Assembly: GCA_028456385.1 (NCBI GenBank)
Contig: JALNQF010000128.1
Coordinates: forward strand, 1-64,000
DNA: 64,000 nucleotides
Direction: 5' to 3'
Source of the DNA: Ophiosphaerella korrae
Taxonomy: Eukaryota; Ascomycota; Dothideomycetes; Pleosporales; Phaeosphaeriaceae
The notes beneath the pieces were generated by a model. That model saw only the letters and a list, made by a program, of their open reading frames with translations, made no database searches and had not been told where the DNA came from. Both the position numbers and the translations under genes were made by a program. Numbering within the stretch: position 1 is the first letter of the stretch; every line of letters starts with the position of its first letter. Below are positions 14,553 through 26,384 of this stretch, one piece after another.

Positions 14553-14730
14553 TGTAATAGAGTTACCTGTCGTTAACTACAGATAACTACTAAGGTGTTA
14601 GTAGATTAGAAGGTAATAACAAAAGCTTGTATTGTAATTAGTAATAACTATAAACAATAGTTAATTTGTGTATGCAATGTTAAGTATTAGCGTTCTAGGT
14701 TAGAGATTAGATTGCTAATACTATCCTAAT
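14553..14730 (-). repeat. Older element 5' LTR, first half (split by copy 2)
   Basis: The forward sequence TGTAATAGAG at 14,553 is the complement of an LTR end. The segment matches the right half of the 461-bp LTRs on the opposite strand and breaks off at CTAAT, exactly where copy 2 starts. The rest of this LTR is at 21,802-22,055. Confidence 0.88.
14726..14730 (+). repeat. Target-site duplication CTAAT, left of copy 2
   Basis: CTAAT directly precedes TGTTACAGCT of the copy 2 LTR and recurs at 21,797-21,801 after its 3' LTR. Confidence 0.92.
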
Positions 14731-15191
14731 TGTTACAGCTATAACAAGAGAAATCGAGATAGAGCTAATTAATCCCGATTTAGATGCTGACGAAGCATAG
14801 GACGAGCGGGGTAACAACCTCGACTAGGAGACTACTTACAACTAGGACACGTAGCAATAATCTATAGTTACGTGCAAATAGATTAATAGTAATCTATAAT
14901 AACGTATATATAGATTAAGGTAATCTAAGGTTACGTGTAGATAGATTAGTAGTAATCTATAGTAAAGCACAAATAGATTACGACGAGTATATAGTTAGTA
15001 GGACGCGTATTATTAGGATAGTATTAGCAATTTAATCCTTTAACTATAGAACGCTAATACAAGATAGTTGCAAAATATCTTCTATTATTTATAGTTATTA
15101 TAGATCCTTATACAAACTTTTGTTATTACCTTACAATCTACTAACCCCTCTAAGATAGGTACTTGTAGTTAATAACAGGAGGCCTATTACA
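14731..15191 (+). repeat. 5' LTR of copy 2
   Basis: It is 461 bp, TGTTACAGCT to CCTATTACA. Its core has repeats around ACGTGC and AATCTATAG, unlike the copy 1 core, while both ends match copy 1. Confidence 0.9.
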
Positions 15192-18100
15192 CCTTACTAA
15201 TTTAGTTATTGCAAGAAGCAAAGCGTAAGTAGCGCACAGTCTAGCTAATATAATAGTAGAAAGCTTAACAAGTAAAGCCCCTAGGAGTAGTTATAAGTTA
15301 GATAGTACTATATAGGAAACAATTAAGGATCGCATAAATAAACTAATTAATAATAAAGAAGATATAAAGATAGTAATTGAAGTACTAGAAACGTAGAATA
15401 AGGAACTACAAGACTATTTAAAATAGAACGAAGTATAAATTAAAGCTGTTATTAAAGGCTAGAACTAGATAGAATTAATTACCTAATAACTAGAAATAAG
15501 TGCAACAAAGAAACTACCTAAGATACCTATCCTTAAGAAGTTTAATAGGACAAGGGAAAAACTAAAACTCTTTATAGCCTTAGTACAACTCTAGATAGAC
15601 GTACAAGCACTATACTTTAATATAGAAGAAAAGAAGGTAATATATATTAGAATACATCTTGAAGAAAATACGATAAGATAGTTCGAACCCTACTAGATAG
15701 ATTATACGATACACGCCCTAATAACCTAAAAGGATAAAATAAGAGCTATCTTTAGAAGTTACAAATACTTTACTAGACAAATAAGAGTAGTATTTAGAGA
15801 CATAGACGTTACCTAACAAGCTAAAGAACGGCTAGAAAAGCTTATATAAAGCTAGAGTGTTCTAGAGTACGTATTATAGTTTAAATAACTATTACAAAAC
15901 ATAGAGTAAAATAAGTTAGCCTTAATATTATAATTTAAATAAGGACTAAACTTAAAAATCTAATATAAAATAATCTATATAGAGAAACTAAGGACACTAG
16001 AAGCTCTAAAACAATAGGTAATACAAATTAACGATAATCTTTGAGAATAGAAGAAGAACAAGTATAGAGGTTACACCTAGAACTAGGATAAAGGAGACCC
16101 TATAATCCTCGACGCTAATAAGGATAGGAAGAGGAAGAAGAACAAAGACTTTACGTACTTTAACTATAGTAAGAAAGGCTACTACGCGAAAGACTACTAA
16201 TTATAAAAGAAAAGGGATATAGTATACTATAAATATAGGAAACTAAGACACTTTGCAAAAGACTATAGAAGTAAAGACCTAAGAAAAGATAAGGAAACTT
16301 AGTTAAAAACAACTAAGAACAAGAAAGAAGTACTAAAAGTACAAGCTAAACCTTAGGAGAAAGTAGTAGAGAGTAAAGAAGTACAATATATAATACTCTA
16401 TTAGACCTTTTATTATAACGATAACTACTATATATATCTTTCTAGTAAATAGGGAGTAGCATAGTTCCTATAGAAATAGAGATATAGAGTAGCTATAATA
16501 AAAGAAAGTAGAATAAAAGTATAGCTAGAAGAGATAGCCTATGTAATAGACCTACTAATAGAAGATTTAGAAGGGGAAGAACCCTAGACCCTATTAATCT
16601 AGGCTAATAGACTAGTACTAGATAAAGAGACTACTACAGCTCCCTCTAAAGGACTACAAGGAAGTAAGAGATAAGTTAGTATAAGAGGTATAGAGTATAC
16701 CTAGCAAGATATATATAGCTACAATAGCTATACAACAATAGATATAGAAGAACGAAATAAAGAATAGAGATTCGTTTAAATATACTTAATAGTTATAAGT
16801 ATAGAGGAAGCGTACAAAGACTAGAAAGAACGTAATCCTAAAGAAACAAAGTTTACACTATTTTAAGAATAGATAAAGTAATATATAGTTGTAGTAAGGA
16901 GAATGCCTATATAAAAAGAATAGTAGTACCTTGTAAGAAAAACGCGATAGATTAATAAAGCCTATATACTAAGAGTACTAATAGTGTACTATATCCTAAC
17001 AATAGACACACCTAGAAAAGATAAGTACTAGGAAGGAGATAACAAAATAATAGACCTAAAACATCTAGTATACTTTAAAGTATTATAGATATTATACCTA
17101 GACAAGAATTGTATTATATATAGAAACTCTAAAGTAGACAATAATATATAGCTTACACGAAGGAGAGGCTATAACTATACAAGAGTAATCCTAGTAGAAG
17201 ATATCTAAAGATAAGAAATAATCCTAGAAGATAGATACGTAGTAGTAAGACCTAGTCTAAAACTATTAAAAAAATGTGTCTAAAGAAAACTATAGTATAA
17301 ATACATATACGACGAATGCCTAAAACACAAAGAATATAAGCTTAAAGTAGGCCTATAGCCTAAGAAAGATAGATAGTTTGCAAAGATGCCTAAGTAAGAA
17401 TAACTAAAAGGCGTAGGAGGCCTATATATTATAAAAACAAGTACTTACTAAGAAAGAAAGGTACAATTAATAATTAATAGTAGAGCTACAAGAAACTTTA
17501 TATTAAAAAAGTTTATAGAAATACAAGGAATAAGGTATATAACGAAGAAATACCCTTAATAATTAAGCACAATTAAAGGAAAACTATTCTAAGAACCTAT
17601 ATAGTTTAAGATAGTACCCTTAACACTAAAGTTAAAAGGACTAGAAATCTAGAATATAGTTATAGATATAACGACAATCAATAACAAACAAGATATAATA
17701 CTAGGAATGCTATAGTTATAGATAACTAACCTACACATTAACTAGAGAATAGGAAAAATTAGTTATAGTAAAACTAATATACTAAAAGCTAATATAAGCA
17801 CCTATAAAGGAGAATTCCCTAAAGAGTACAAAAAATAGGAAAAACAACTTATAGAACCTAAAGATTACCTTCTAGAACATTAACTATAAGACCTAGCGAT
17901 AGAACTAGTAGAAGGTAAAGACGTAGGATAGAGCCTAGTCTACTAGAAAACAGAAGAAGAATCTAAAATTAAACGAATATTTATCTAGAATACAATAAAA
18001 AAAGGATAGATAAGAGAATCTAAATCCTTAGTAGCGTACGGACTTATATTTGTAGATAAAAAGGGAATAAGCAACAAGAGACTCTACGTAGATTTTAGGA

Positions 18101-21100
18101 AAACTAACGCAATTATAAATAAGAACTAATACCTACTACTATAAATAGATAAAATACAAGATAGACTATAGAAAGCAAAGATCTTTACAAAGTTAGATAT
18201 CTAAAACGCTTACTACTAAATTAGAATTAAAGAAGGTAATAAGTAGAAGATAGCTTTTAGAATATAGTATAGACTATACAAATACTTAGTTATACTATTC
18301 GGCTTAACAAATGCACTAGTAGCATTCTAAGAAAGGATTAATATAGTACTAAGAGAGTACTTAGATATATTTATATTTGTATACTTAGACGACATCCTTA
18401 TATTCTTAGAAATAGAGGAGGAACACGTACAACACGTATACAAAGTATTAAAGAAACTAGTAGAAAATAAACTATTTCTTAAAATAAGAAAATGCGAATT
18501 CTATACAAAAGAAATAGACTTCCTAGGATTTATTATTAAACTAGGAAAGATTAAGATTAACCTAGAGAAGATTAGATTAATTAATAAATAGCTAATACCT
18601 AAAAACCTAAAAGAAGTATAACAATTTTATAGGCTAGCTAACTTTTGTAGAAAGTTAATAGTAGGATAGTCTAAAGATATAGAACTAATAATAAGACTTA
18701 TAAAAAAGGACACGCTATTTAAATAGATAAAGGAATACGATAAAGTATTTAATAAGATTAAAAAGAAGTTTATAGAAAATCTAGTTATTAGAATATATAA
18801 CCTAGACCTACTAGTAATAGTAAAAATAGACGTATCTAATTTAGTCTATAGAATAGCACTAATACAAGAAGACCTAGAGACTAAAAAAGAATACTTAGTC
18901 GAATACTTCTCTAAGAAAATAAAGATAGTAGAACTTAACTACCTAATCTACAATAAGGAAATACTAGCAATCTACAAAGTATTTAAATAATAGAGAGTAT
19001 ACTTATAAGGAGTAAAATACTAGACGAAGGTCTATATAGACTATAAGAATCTTATAGGATTTATAATAAACAAGGAATTATTATAACGCTATATAAGATA
19101 GTAGGAGTTTCTATTAATAATTGATATAGAAATAATATATATAAAAGGCAAAGACAATTAATTTATAGACGCTCTAAGTAGAAGACTAGACTTATAAAAG
19201 GAAGTAAGCGCTACTAGTATAGTTCTAGTTAAGAACGAGAAAGGATACTTAATCCTAAATACACTTAAAATAGCCGCAACACTTAAAAGAACGAGTAGCG
19301 AGCTAGACGAATAGATTTAGAAAATAACGCAAGAAGCATCTAAAGAAATAGAAAAACTAGAAACTTAAGAAGGACTAGTACAAGCCTATAGAAGAATATA
19401 TATTCTAGGAAAGATCTAAAGAGAATTTATACGACAATTCTACGAATTGCTAGTATATAGATACTAAGGAATTAATAAGACCCTAGATAGGTTACTACAA
19501 GATTACTATATTCTAAAAGCAAGACAACTAGTAATAGAAGTACTACAAGACTATATAGAATGCTAGAGGAATAAGTATAGTAGACACGCACTATATAGAA
19601 TATTACAACTAGTAGAAGTACTAGAATAACTATAGGGAGTTATTACAATAGACTTTATTATAAAGCTACTAAAGTCTAAGGACCTAATATTAGGAGTTAA
19701 GTACGATAGAATCCTAATAAGAGTAGATAAACTTATAAAGTACTTATACTTTAGACTACATAAAGAGAAAAGTAGAATAGAAGTTATAGTATACTAGGTT
19801 CTAGGAACTGTAATTAGCTAACACAGACTACTAGATAAGATTATTATAGATAGAGACGTAAGATTTATATTAAAACTATAGGGAATAATAATAGCGTAAT
19901 TAGGAATTAAACATGTAATGTTAACAGTATACTACCTATAAATAGATAGACAATTAGAACAAATGAATTAGACAGTAGAATAGTACTTAAGATGCTACCT
20001 TAACTACAACTAGAATAACTAGGTATAGTTACTACCTATAGTATAACTAGCATACAATAGTGCAAAGAATATAGTAATAGGAGTATTACCCTTCTTTGCG
20101 AACTACGGATTTAAACCTAGCGTATATAGAATACTAAGAACTAAAATATCTTAGTCTCTAAGAGGAGAAAACTTCGCTAATAGACTTAAGAATATATAGG
20201 ATTAACTAAGATAGGACGCAGAATTCCTATATAATTGTATAGCTAAGTACTATAACAAGAAGTACAAAGAAGGACCCTAATTTAGAGAAGGAGAAAAAGT
20301 ATAGTTAGTGCGAAAAAACGTTAAAAGTAAGAGACTAAGTTTAAAATTAGACTACGTTAAGATAGGACTATATAAAATTAAGAAAGAAGTTACACTAGTT
20401 ATATTTAAATTAAAGCTACTAAATAAGATAAGGATACACCTAATATTTTACGTAGCCCTACTAGAATAAGTACTATAAAACGTAGAACTACTAGTATATA
20501 AAGTAGACACGTATAGAGAATAGGAAGAATAGGAAGTTAAGAAAATCCTAGTACATTAGTTCTATAATAGAAAAAACTACTATATAGTAGAATAGATAGG
20601 TATAGACGAAAAAGGATAACTATAGGAGAAAATATAGGAACTAGAGGACAATCTTAATTACCTTAAGAAACTAGAGGACTTCTAAAATTAAAACCCTCTA
20701 GAACGCCTTGCAGTAAATTAAGAAAATTAACGATACTACTGCTAGATAGAGAGGCGATAGGAGCGCCTAGTATAGTAAGAGTAGCCTTAACTACAGCCTT
20801 AAAATTAAGCTTAGACTCTACGAGGATAGCCTGCGTAATAGACTTCTTATTATTTAGGGCTTTTGTCTTACGAAGACAAACTAAACAAGCGTAATTTTCT
20901 ACTTATATACTTAGAATACGATTACGTTCTCTTTTAGCCTTAGTAATCTATTTAGATAGTTTATCTTAAGTATAGTTAATAGCTCTCCTTATTACAAATA
21001 AGTATAGACGCACAAATAAGTATTATTAACTTACACTCTATAAGAGAAATACTAGAAAGATTATAAGACGTACGAGTATTAGCACAAATATATACCTTAT

Positions 21101-21335
21101 AAGCCTTACTATATTTTAAAGAAATATATACTAGAGGAGGGTTTATAGACTTACAACGAGAATAAAGAAATATAGTAATACTATAACGTAATACACAATC
21201 TGCTAATTAAAGACAATAAAGAGTAGACTTAGTAGGCATAAGGGAGGATAAAGAACTCTATATTAATAAAGAAACTAGATTAATAACCTTAGCCCTAGGA
21301 CGGACAAACTAGGATCTATCTAGAAGAGGAGATAG

Positions 21336-21796
21336 TATTACAGCTGTAACAAGAGAAATCAAGATAGAGCTAATCAATCCTAATTCAGATACTAACGAAG
21401 CATAGGACGAGTAGGGTAACAACCTTAACTAGGAGACTACTTATAACTAGGACACGTAGCAATAATCTGTAGTCACGTGCGAATAGATTAATAGTAATCT
21501 GTAATAACGCACATACAGATCAGGGTAATCTAAGGTTACGTACAGATAGATTAGTAGTAATCTATAGTAAAGCACAAACAGATTACGACAAGTATATAGT
21601 TAGTAGGACGCGTATTATTAGGATAGTATTAGTAATTTAATCCTTTAACTACGGAACGCCAATACAAGACAGTTGCGAAACATCTTCTATTGTTTATAGT
21701 TATTGCAGATCCCTACACGAACTTTTGTTATTACCTCACAATCCACTAACCCCTCTAAGACAGGTACCTGTAGTCGATAACAAGAGGCCCGTTACA
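21336..21796 (+). repeat. 3' LTR of copy 2
   Basis: It is 461 bp, beginning TATTACAGCT (first G mutated) and ending CCCGTTACA. It is directly followed by the CTAAT duplication. Confidence 0.9.
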
Positions 21797-21801
21797 CTAA
21801 T
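21797..21801 (+). repeat. Target-site duplication CTAAT, right of copy 2
   Basis: It matches 14,726-14,730. The flanks join into one continuous minus-strand LTR when copy 2 is removed. Confidence 0.92.
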
Positions 21802-22055
21802 AATGCGCATTTCTATTAACTATATACTCGTACTAATCTGTTTGTGTAACATTATAGATTACTCTTAATCTATTGCACGTGTTTACAGATCACTTTAATC
21901 TGTTGCACGTGTTTATAGATTACTCTACAGATTACGTGTCTAGGTTGTAGTTTGTTTCCCAATCGAGGTCATTACCCCGCTTATCCTATGCTTCGTCAGC
22001 ACTTGAGTCGGGACTAATTGGTTCTATCTCGATTTCCCTTGTTACGCCTGTAACA
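21802..22055 (-). repeat. Older element 5' LTR, second half; island edge
   Basis: On the minus strand it starts TGTTACAGGC at 22,055 and runs into the island, ending at the copy 2 insertion. Together with 14,553-14,730 it makes one LTR of about 432 bp. It keeps intact CACGTG-type and CpG-containing motifs, so it is less mutated than the interior. It marks the boundary with host DNA. Confidence 0.88.
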
Positions 22056-22643
22056 AGGACACTAACTACAACACTAAAGTTTAAAATCAAGTAAGTATAG
22101 ATAGAAAATAATAACTTTGTAGAGCTCTAGTAATAGCTATAGACATTGTATAGAGTTGAAATTTAAGGACAAGGTAGCGGTAGGTATAGCGATTAATTTG
22201 TAGGTAATTTCGGGTGGTGCAGGACGATATTACGGAAATAAAGATAGTCTGTTATATATAAGATGTACGCACTAGCAACTTTCCATTTGCTTGTAAAAAC
22301 GCTAGAATGAAAAATGATTAATAGTAGCTTGAATGTTAGTTTCACAAGCATCTATATTTCTATAGACAGTGGTTGTGTGTGCAACAAGGGAGGATATCAT
22401 CATGGGCAAATAGAACATGGTAAATGGTGAATATAGAATGTGCTATTCATCCAGCACTTGTGGCTGGGATCAAGAACCTATCTAGCACCTGATTACCCTG
22501 TGGGAAGAAGATGTCCACACCCCAGGAGAGGATGATGGCCAGCGCGGCCACGAACTCGTTAGCATGGCGCTGAGGTTGACGATGACAGCGAGCTTTCAGA
22601 CTACGATATACAAGAGTCGATTACTCGCCCATAACCCCCAAAT
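22056..22643. other. Spacer between island and first gene
   Basis: AT content falls off over the first 100 bases. I see no gene, RNA or repeat; this is the 3' flank of the WW-domain gene. Confidence 0.6.
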
Positions 22644-24059
22644 CTAAATCAACCCATACCCAACCTGCGCAGACGTCGGATCCCCAACCACAGTATCTGT
22701 TCCACAAAGTCAGCCCACAAAACTCAACCCCACGAAAACAAAGCAAAACAAAGAAAAAAAAAAAAAACTCACACGTCGTCCCCACAGGATCCAGCAACAT
22801 CAGCGCATTATCCCGCCCAATCCCCTCCATCTGCAACTGTGCAGCACTAGCATCAACCGCCGTCTGCGCATCCATCGCGCCGGCTACATCCCCACCGCCA
22901 CCAAAGTCTCCGCCACTCATGCCCTCCAGCCCCTCCGCGCCCGCAAACATGTCGCCCGCAGCGTCGACGCCCAGAGCAATGGCTCCGATGCCCGCTACGC
23001 CGATGGCTGCGCGCTTTCCCCATTTTTTCCAGTCGGTGGGGGCGCTGGCGGGTTTGGCGGCGTTGGCGTTGGCGTTGGCGTTGGCGGGTGTGCTGGGTGT
23101 GCTGGGTGTGCTGCCCATGCCGCGTTGGAGGGATGCGAATTTGGAGGACATTTTGCCCATCGTGGTGCCGTCCATCACGGAGGTGCAGTGGGGTTGCTGT
23201 GATTGGGTAGGGGGTGGGGACTGCATGTGGGGTGGTTGGTAGCTGGTTTGTTGTTGTAGTTCGAGTGGTGGTGGGGCGGGGGCATTTATTTGCTGTGGAG
23301 GAGGTTGACTGAAATTGATTCCTTGTAGTGGTGGAGAGTAAGCCATGCCGTTGAGTTGTTGTGGATTGTAGGAAGGGTATCCTGGAGCCTGTAGGATGTA
23401 TTGAGCTGGTGGGTTTGCATTGGGCGGTATATGGTTGGTCTGTTGATTGTATATAGGTTGCGGTATATAAGCGGGTGGTAGTTGTGAGTTGTAGCTGTTG
23501 GGTGTAGGTGGCGGACTGACTGTCTGTTGCTGATACTGTGTATATTGTGGGCTTGGGGTTATGGGAGTGATGTTGTTGTTGACATGCATATTTGGTGGAG
23601 AGTAGTAATTTCTTTGCTGCTGCTGTTGGAAGGATACTGGAGTTGCAGAAGGAGTGAATTGTTGGCTGTTATTTGGTGGAGTCTGATAGAATTGTTGTGG
23701 GATCTGCTGAGGCATTTGCTGTGGAATCTGTTGCATCCCCTGAAAGTACTGTTGTTGAGGCAATTGGTATTGCTGCTGGACAACCTGAGGAAACTGCTGT
23801 TGAGGATTACTCTGTTGTATCACGCCCTGAGTCTGTCCATACTTCCCAGGCACAGGTTTCCTCGCCGGCATCTGTACCTGTTGTGGCTGCTGCAACACGG
23901 GAAAACTCCACGTACTCTCCTTCGTCCACTCATTAACATAAAAACTACAGTCGTCAGTCTCCTTCACAAACGCTTCAGTCAAACTTACTACCGCGCCGAC
24001 TCGGCGCTCCAAACCGCCTTCCACCCCATTGGCAACAGCGCAGACGGATCATAATTCAT
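22644..24059 (-). CDS. WW-domain, Gln/Pro-rich protein
   Basis: I read three exons: 23,989-24,059, 22,773-23,944 and 22,644-22,696, giving 431 aa. Introns are 44 bp (GTAAGT..TAG) and 76 bp (GTGAGT..CAG). Splicing the first intron completes an N-terminal WW domain: residues 9-13 read LPMGW, then an aromatic YFYVNE strand and the second Trp in STWSFP. WW domains bind proline-rich ligands. Residues of roughly 45-290 are Gln/Pro-rich and disordered, followed by an Ala/Asn run, a KKWGKRAAIG segment and a Gly-rich tail ending GLI. The C-terminal exon is a prediction from the GT..AG pair and frame. The overall plan resembles small fungal WW proteins such as Wwm1, but I cannot assign a pathway. Confidence 0.8.
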
Positions 24060-24729
24060 ATCCGCAGTCTAAAACCCAGGCCTAAATTTGGCAGCCAAAA
24101 TTTGCCCAAAAGTTGTGCAGAGCGATTAGTAGTCTGGCAGCCTCGCGCTCCCAAATACCCTCCCGCGCTCCGGACATCCCCGCGGCAATAAATCGTGTCA
24201 CACATCTAGATTGGGTTTTCGCGTAAATATTCAAAGAGCAGTTAGTGTTGGGTGTGAAGACACGTCTAGATGAGCGGCTAGGATTCGCGCTAGTAGCTGA
24301 CAGCCGCTATTTTCGGACTTGGGCGATGCGAGTGGGGCGGCAATAAGGCGGGAATTCGGGGGGGTTATGGAGGAATGGGAATTCGGTAGTTGGTAGGTAG
24401 TAGACTGGAGTGGTGGTTGTGGTTGTGGTTGGAAGGTGGGTGTTTTCTTGGCGAGTTGCGTGGGGCATCATTACATGGGTGTGTATATATATTTAGATGT
24501 CTAGTGGTGAGTGCATGGCAATTGGCAAAAGCACGAAATTTGCGACATAGGTGCAGCCAAGCATTTCGATTGGGCGTATTCGTCAATTCGTCAATTCGTC
24601 AATATTACTACAGCCATGTACCGGCTATGAGTCCAAGTAACTGATTCCATCTATCCCAGTCAAGTTTCTCTTCCCCCGAGCCCCAGGATAGCCACTTCCT
24701 ACGCCATCCCATGATGACCTCCCCATAAG

Positions 24730-24761
<32 letters not shown>

Positions 24762-24813
24762 CTCGAAACCAGCCCCAAACCCCAAGGCACCAAACCATTG
24801 CTTTTCCACATTC
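24060..24813. other. Spacer with WW-gene promoter and COG8 3' flank
   Basis: There is no credible coding region. It contains the upstream region of the WW-domain gene and an (AAT)n microsatellite near its right end. Confidence 0.6.
24730..24761. repeat. (AAT)n microsatellite
   Basis: About ten and a half perfect AAT units lie in the 3' flank of COG8, a likely length-polymorphic locus. Confidence 0.9.
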
Positions 24814-26094
24814 TCACTTGCCCACCCTCCCGCCCCCAACCCCCACAGCCAAAAGCTCCAGCCGCGACGCCTGGACCCGCTGCTTCTTCACGACCCCCAC
24901 CCACTCCTCGTCCTCTCCCAGCTCCGCAATCATCATACTAAAATCCGCTCCAAGCCGTCCCAGCGACGCGGCGCAGTACAAGACCTGGGTAAGCAGGGAC
25001 TCGCGGGCGGTGCGGTCCCTCACGTTCGGCAGATAGGCGCGCAGGGTGTCGAACAGTATGGAGGCCAGGTGCAAGGGGAAGGTGGCCAGGGCGGAGGGCA
25101 TGCGCGGGGGCGCGGCAGGGGCGTCGGCGTCGGGCGGGGGCAGGGCGGCGGGGAAAATGGACTTGTACATGGAGATGATGGCGAAGGAGTGCTCGCGGAA
25201 GACCTCGAGGAATTTTTTCAGGAACTTTTCGGTCGGGTGGCCGGCGGCCCAGGACGCGGTGGCGGGCTGGACGGTCTCTTGGTCGGCGAGGTCGCGGAGC
25301 GGGGAGAGGGCGGCGAGGGTGGCGGTCAGAGAGGACAGGCGCGAGACGAGGAAGAGGGCGCCGAGACTGCCTTCGCCGGCGGCGGCGGCGGCGTGCGAGT
25401 CGAGGTCTGGCGCGACGCGGCGGAGCCAGCCGATGGCGCGCATGGCGGCGGCGAGCTTGATGGCGGGGGACTGCAGGGCGAGGATGAGGCTGGCGGTCAT
25501 GGTTTTCATTTCGTGGTCGGCCTGGGTTGCCAGGTGGGCGACGAGCGGCGAGTGCGGGTAGAGGGCGTGCAGGCGCCTGACGTGGGCGTGCAGGTCGAGG
25601 GCGGAGGCATAGTTTGCGTTGGTCGAGGCCGTGGACGAGGCGGCGGAGATGGCGGCGGACAGCAGCGCGGGCAGGTCGAGCATGTCGGCGACGCGGTCGA
25701 CGTTGCGCGCGAGCAGCATGGCCTTGCGCCGGCGGTCGAGGAGGGCGTTGTCGGCGGCCCTGGCGTACTTGTGGGCAAAGGCCTGGGCGGCCGCCTCGAG
25801 CGCGGGCAGCGCGGCGTGGACGGCGGCGGCGTGGTGGGCAATGCGGGGGAGGGTGCGGCCGAGGTGCCGCAGGCGGTCGGTCGAGGCGATGACGGGCCGG
25901 CGCGAGCGCTTGGAGAGGGCCTGCAGCGAGCGCAGGACGGCGTGGGCGCTCTGCGACAGCGAGTGCTGCTCGGACGCGGCGAGGGCGTCGAGGGGGAGGG
26001 CGGCCAGGCGCGCGAGATAGGCGGCGGCGAGGGCGTCCTGGGCGCGGGCGCCGTCGAGGTAGGGCACGAGCAGGTCGTAGAGCGGGTCGTTCAT
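24814..26094 (-). CDS. cog8: Conserved oligomeric Golgi complex subunit 8 (Dor1-like)
   Basis: This is an intronless 426-aa protein starting [18 protein letters not shown]8 belongs to lobe B of the COG tethering complex, which captures retrograde vesicles at the Golgi. The N-terminal third matches the Dor1 pattern: a short start, then [22 protein letters not shown] and a heptad-rich helical stretch. Further in are [15 protein letters not shown], a [25 protein letters not shown] block and a C-terminal helical bundle, in the family order. I chose Met at 26,094 because the frame upstream (to 26,364) is low-complexity and lies in the shared promoter with the divergent E2 gene. The gene is very GC-rich, which produces long false frames on the other strand. 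Confidence 0.88.
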   Translation of the reverse strand: MNDPLYDLLVPYLDGARAQDALAAAYLARLAALPLDALAASEQHSLSQSAHAVLRSLQALSKRSRRPVIASTDRLRHLGRTLPRIAHHAAAVHAALPALEAAAQAFAHKYARAADNALLDRRRKAMLLARNVDRVADMLDLPALLSAAISAASSTASTNANYASALDLHAHVRRLHALYPHSPLVAHLATQADHEMKTMTASLILALQSPAIKLAAAMRAIGWLRRVAPDLDSHAAAAAGEGSLGALFLVSRLSSLTATLAALSPLRDLADQETVQPATASWAAGHPTEKFLKKFLEVFREHSFAIISMYKSIFPAALPPPDADAPAAPPRMPSALATFPLHLASILFDTLRAYLPNVRDRTARESLLTQVLYCAASLGRLGADFSMMIAELGEDEEWVGVVKKQRVQASRLELLAVGVGGGRVGK

Positions 26095-26384
26095 GTTGTT
26101 TGTCTGTCTGCCTGGGGCGCCCGGCACACACATGGCAGCAAGCAGCACTATGGGCCGTGGATGGGCGTGCGGAGTTGTCGGGGGTGGGGCTTGGCGGCTG
26201 GCACTGCACGCGAGGCGAACCGGCGCAGCAATTGTGCGGACGCTTTCTGCCTGCTTCACATGCGCCCACTGCCCGCTGCCCACTGCCTGCTCAGCCCTGC
26301 GGCCTGCATGCGCCAGCGACACCATGCGAAGCGGCTGTCGAGCACTTTGCACCACCACCACCACTACGGCAAGACCCCGCCCCC
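26095..26384. promoter_or_regulatory. 290-bp bidirectional promoter, COG8 / E2 gene
   Basis: The two start codons face away from each other across 290 bp, so both promoters must share this interval or overlap neighbouring 5' UTRs. CAC-rich repeats lie just before the E2 start. I see no clear TATA box. Confidence 0.6.

Larger units (their letters stand above)
14731..21796 (+). mobile_element. Ty3/Gypsy chromovirus copy 2, full length, dead
   Basis: This 7,066-bp element has 461-bp LTRs at 14,731-15,191 and 21,336-21,796, a purine tract before the 3' LTR (21,321-21,335) and CTAAT duplications. Recognisable on the plus strand: a zinc knuckle at 16,225-16,266 with all three Cys now Tyr (CX2CX4HX4C pattern, His kept), a protease core with NSRAT in place of DSGAT (about 17,470-17,510), an RT with YLDD still present at 18,382-18,393, an integrase N-terminus (GINKTLDRL near 19,470), and a chromodomain around 20,535-20,690. 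Stops interrupt all domains. It is less mutated than the older element it inserted into. Confidence 0.93.
1..22055. repeat. AT-rich, RIP-mutated retrotransposon island
   Basis: The whole stretch is strongly AT-rich, saturated with TA dinucleotides and stop codons in all frames, and holds no long open frame. Weak protein traces of Ty3/Gypsy polyproteins remain on both strands. Differences between the paired LTRs are nearly all C/T and G/A transitions, and lost Trp and Gln codons appear as TAA or TAG, as expected from repeat-induced point mutation. Composition returns to normal within about 100 bases after 22,055. It is a heterochromatin-like repeat block; no host gene is visible in it. Confidence 0.95.

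Noticed and set aside
24938..26269. 443-codon minus-strand frame overlapping COG8
   Set aside because: Pro/Arg-rich shadow in another frame of COG8, whose own frame has clear Dor1 family features.
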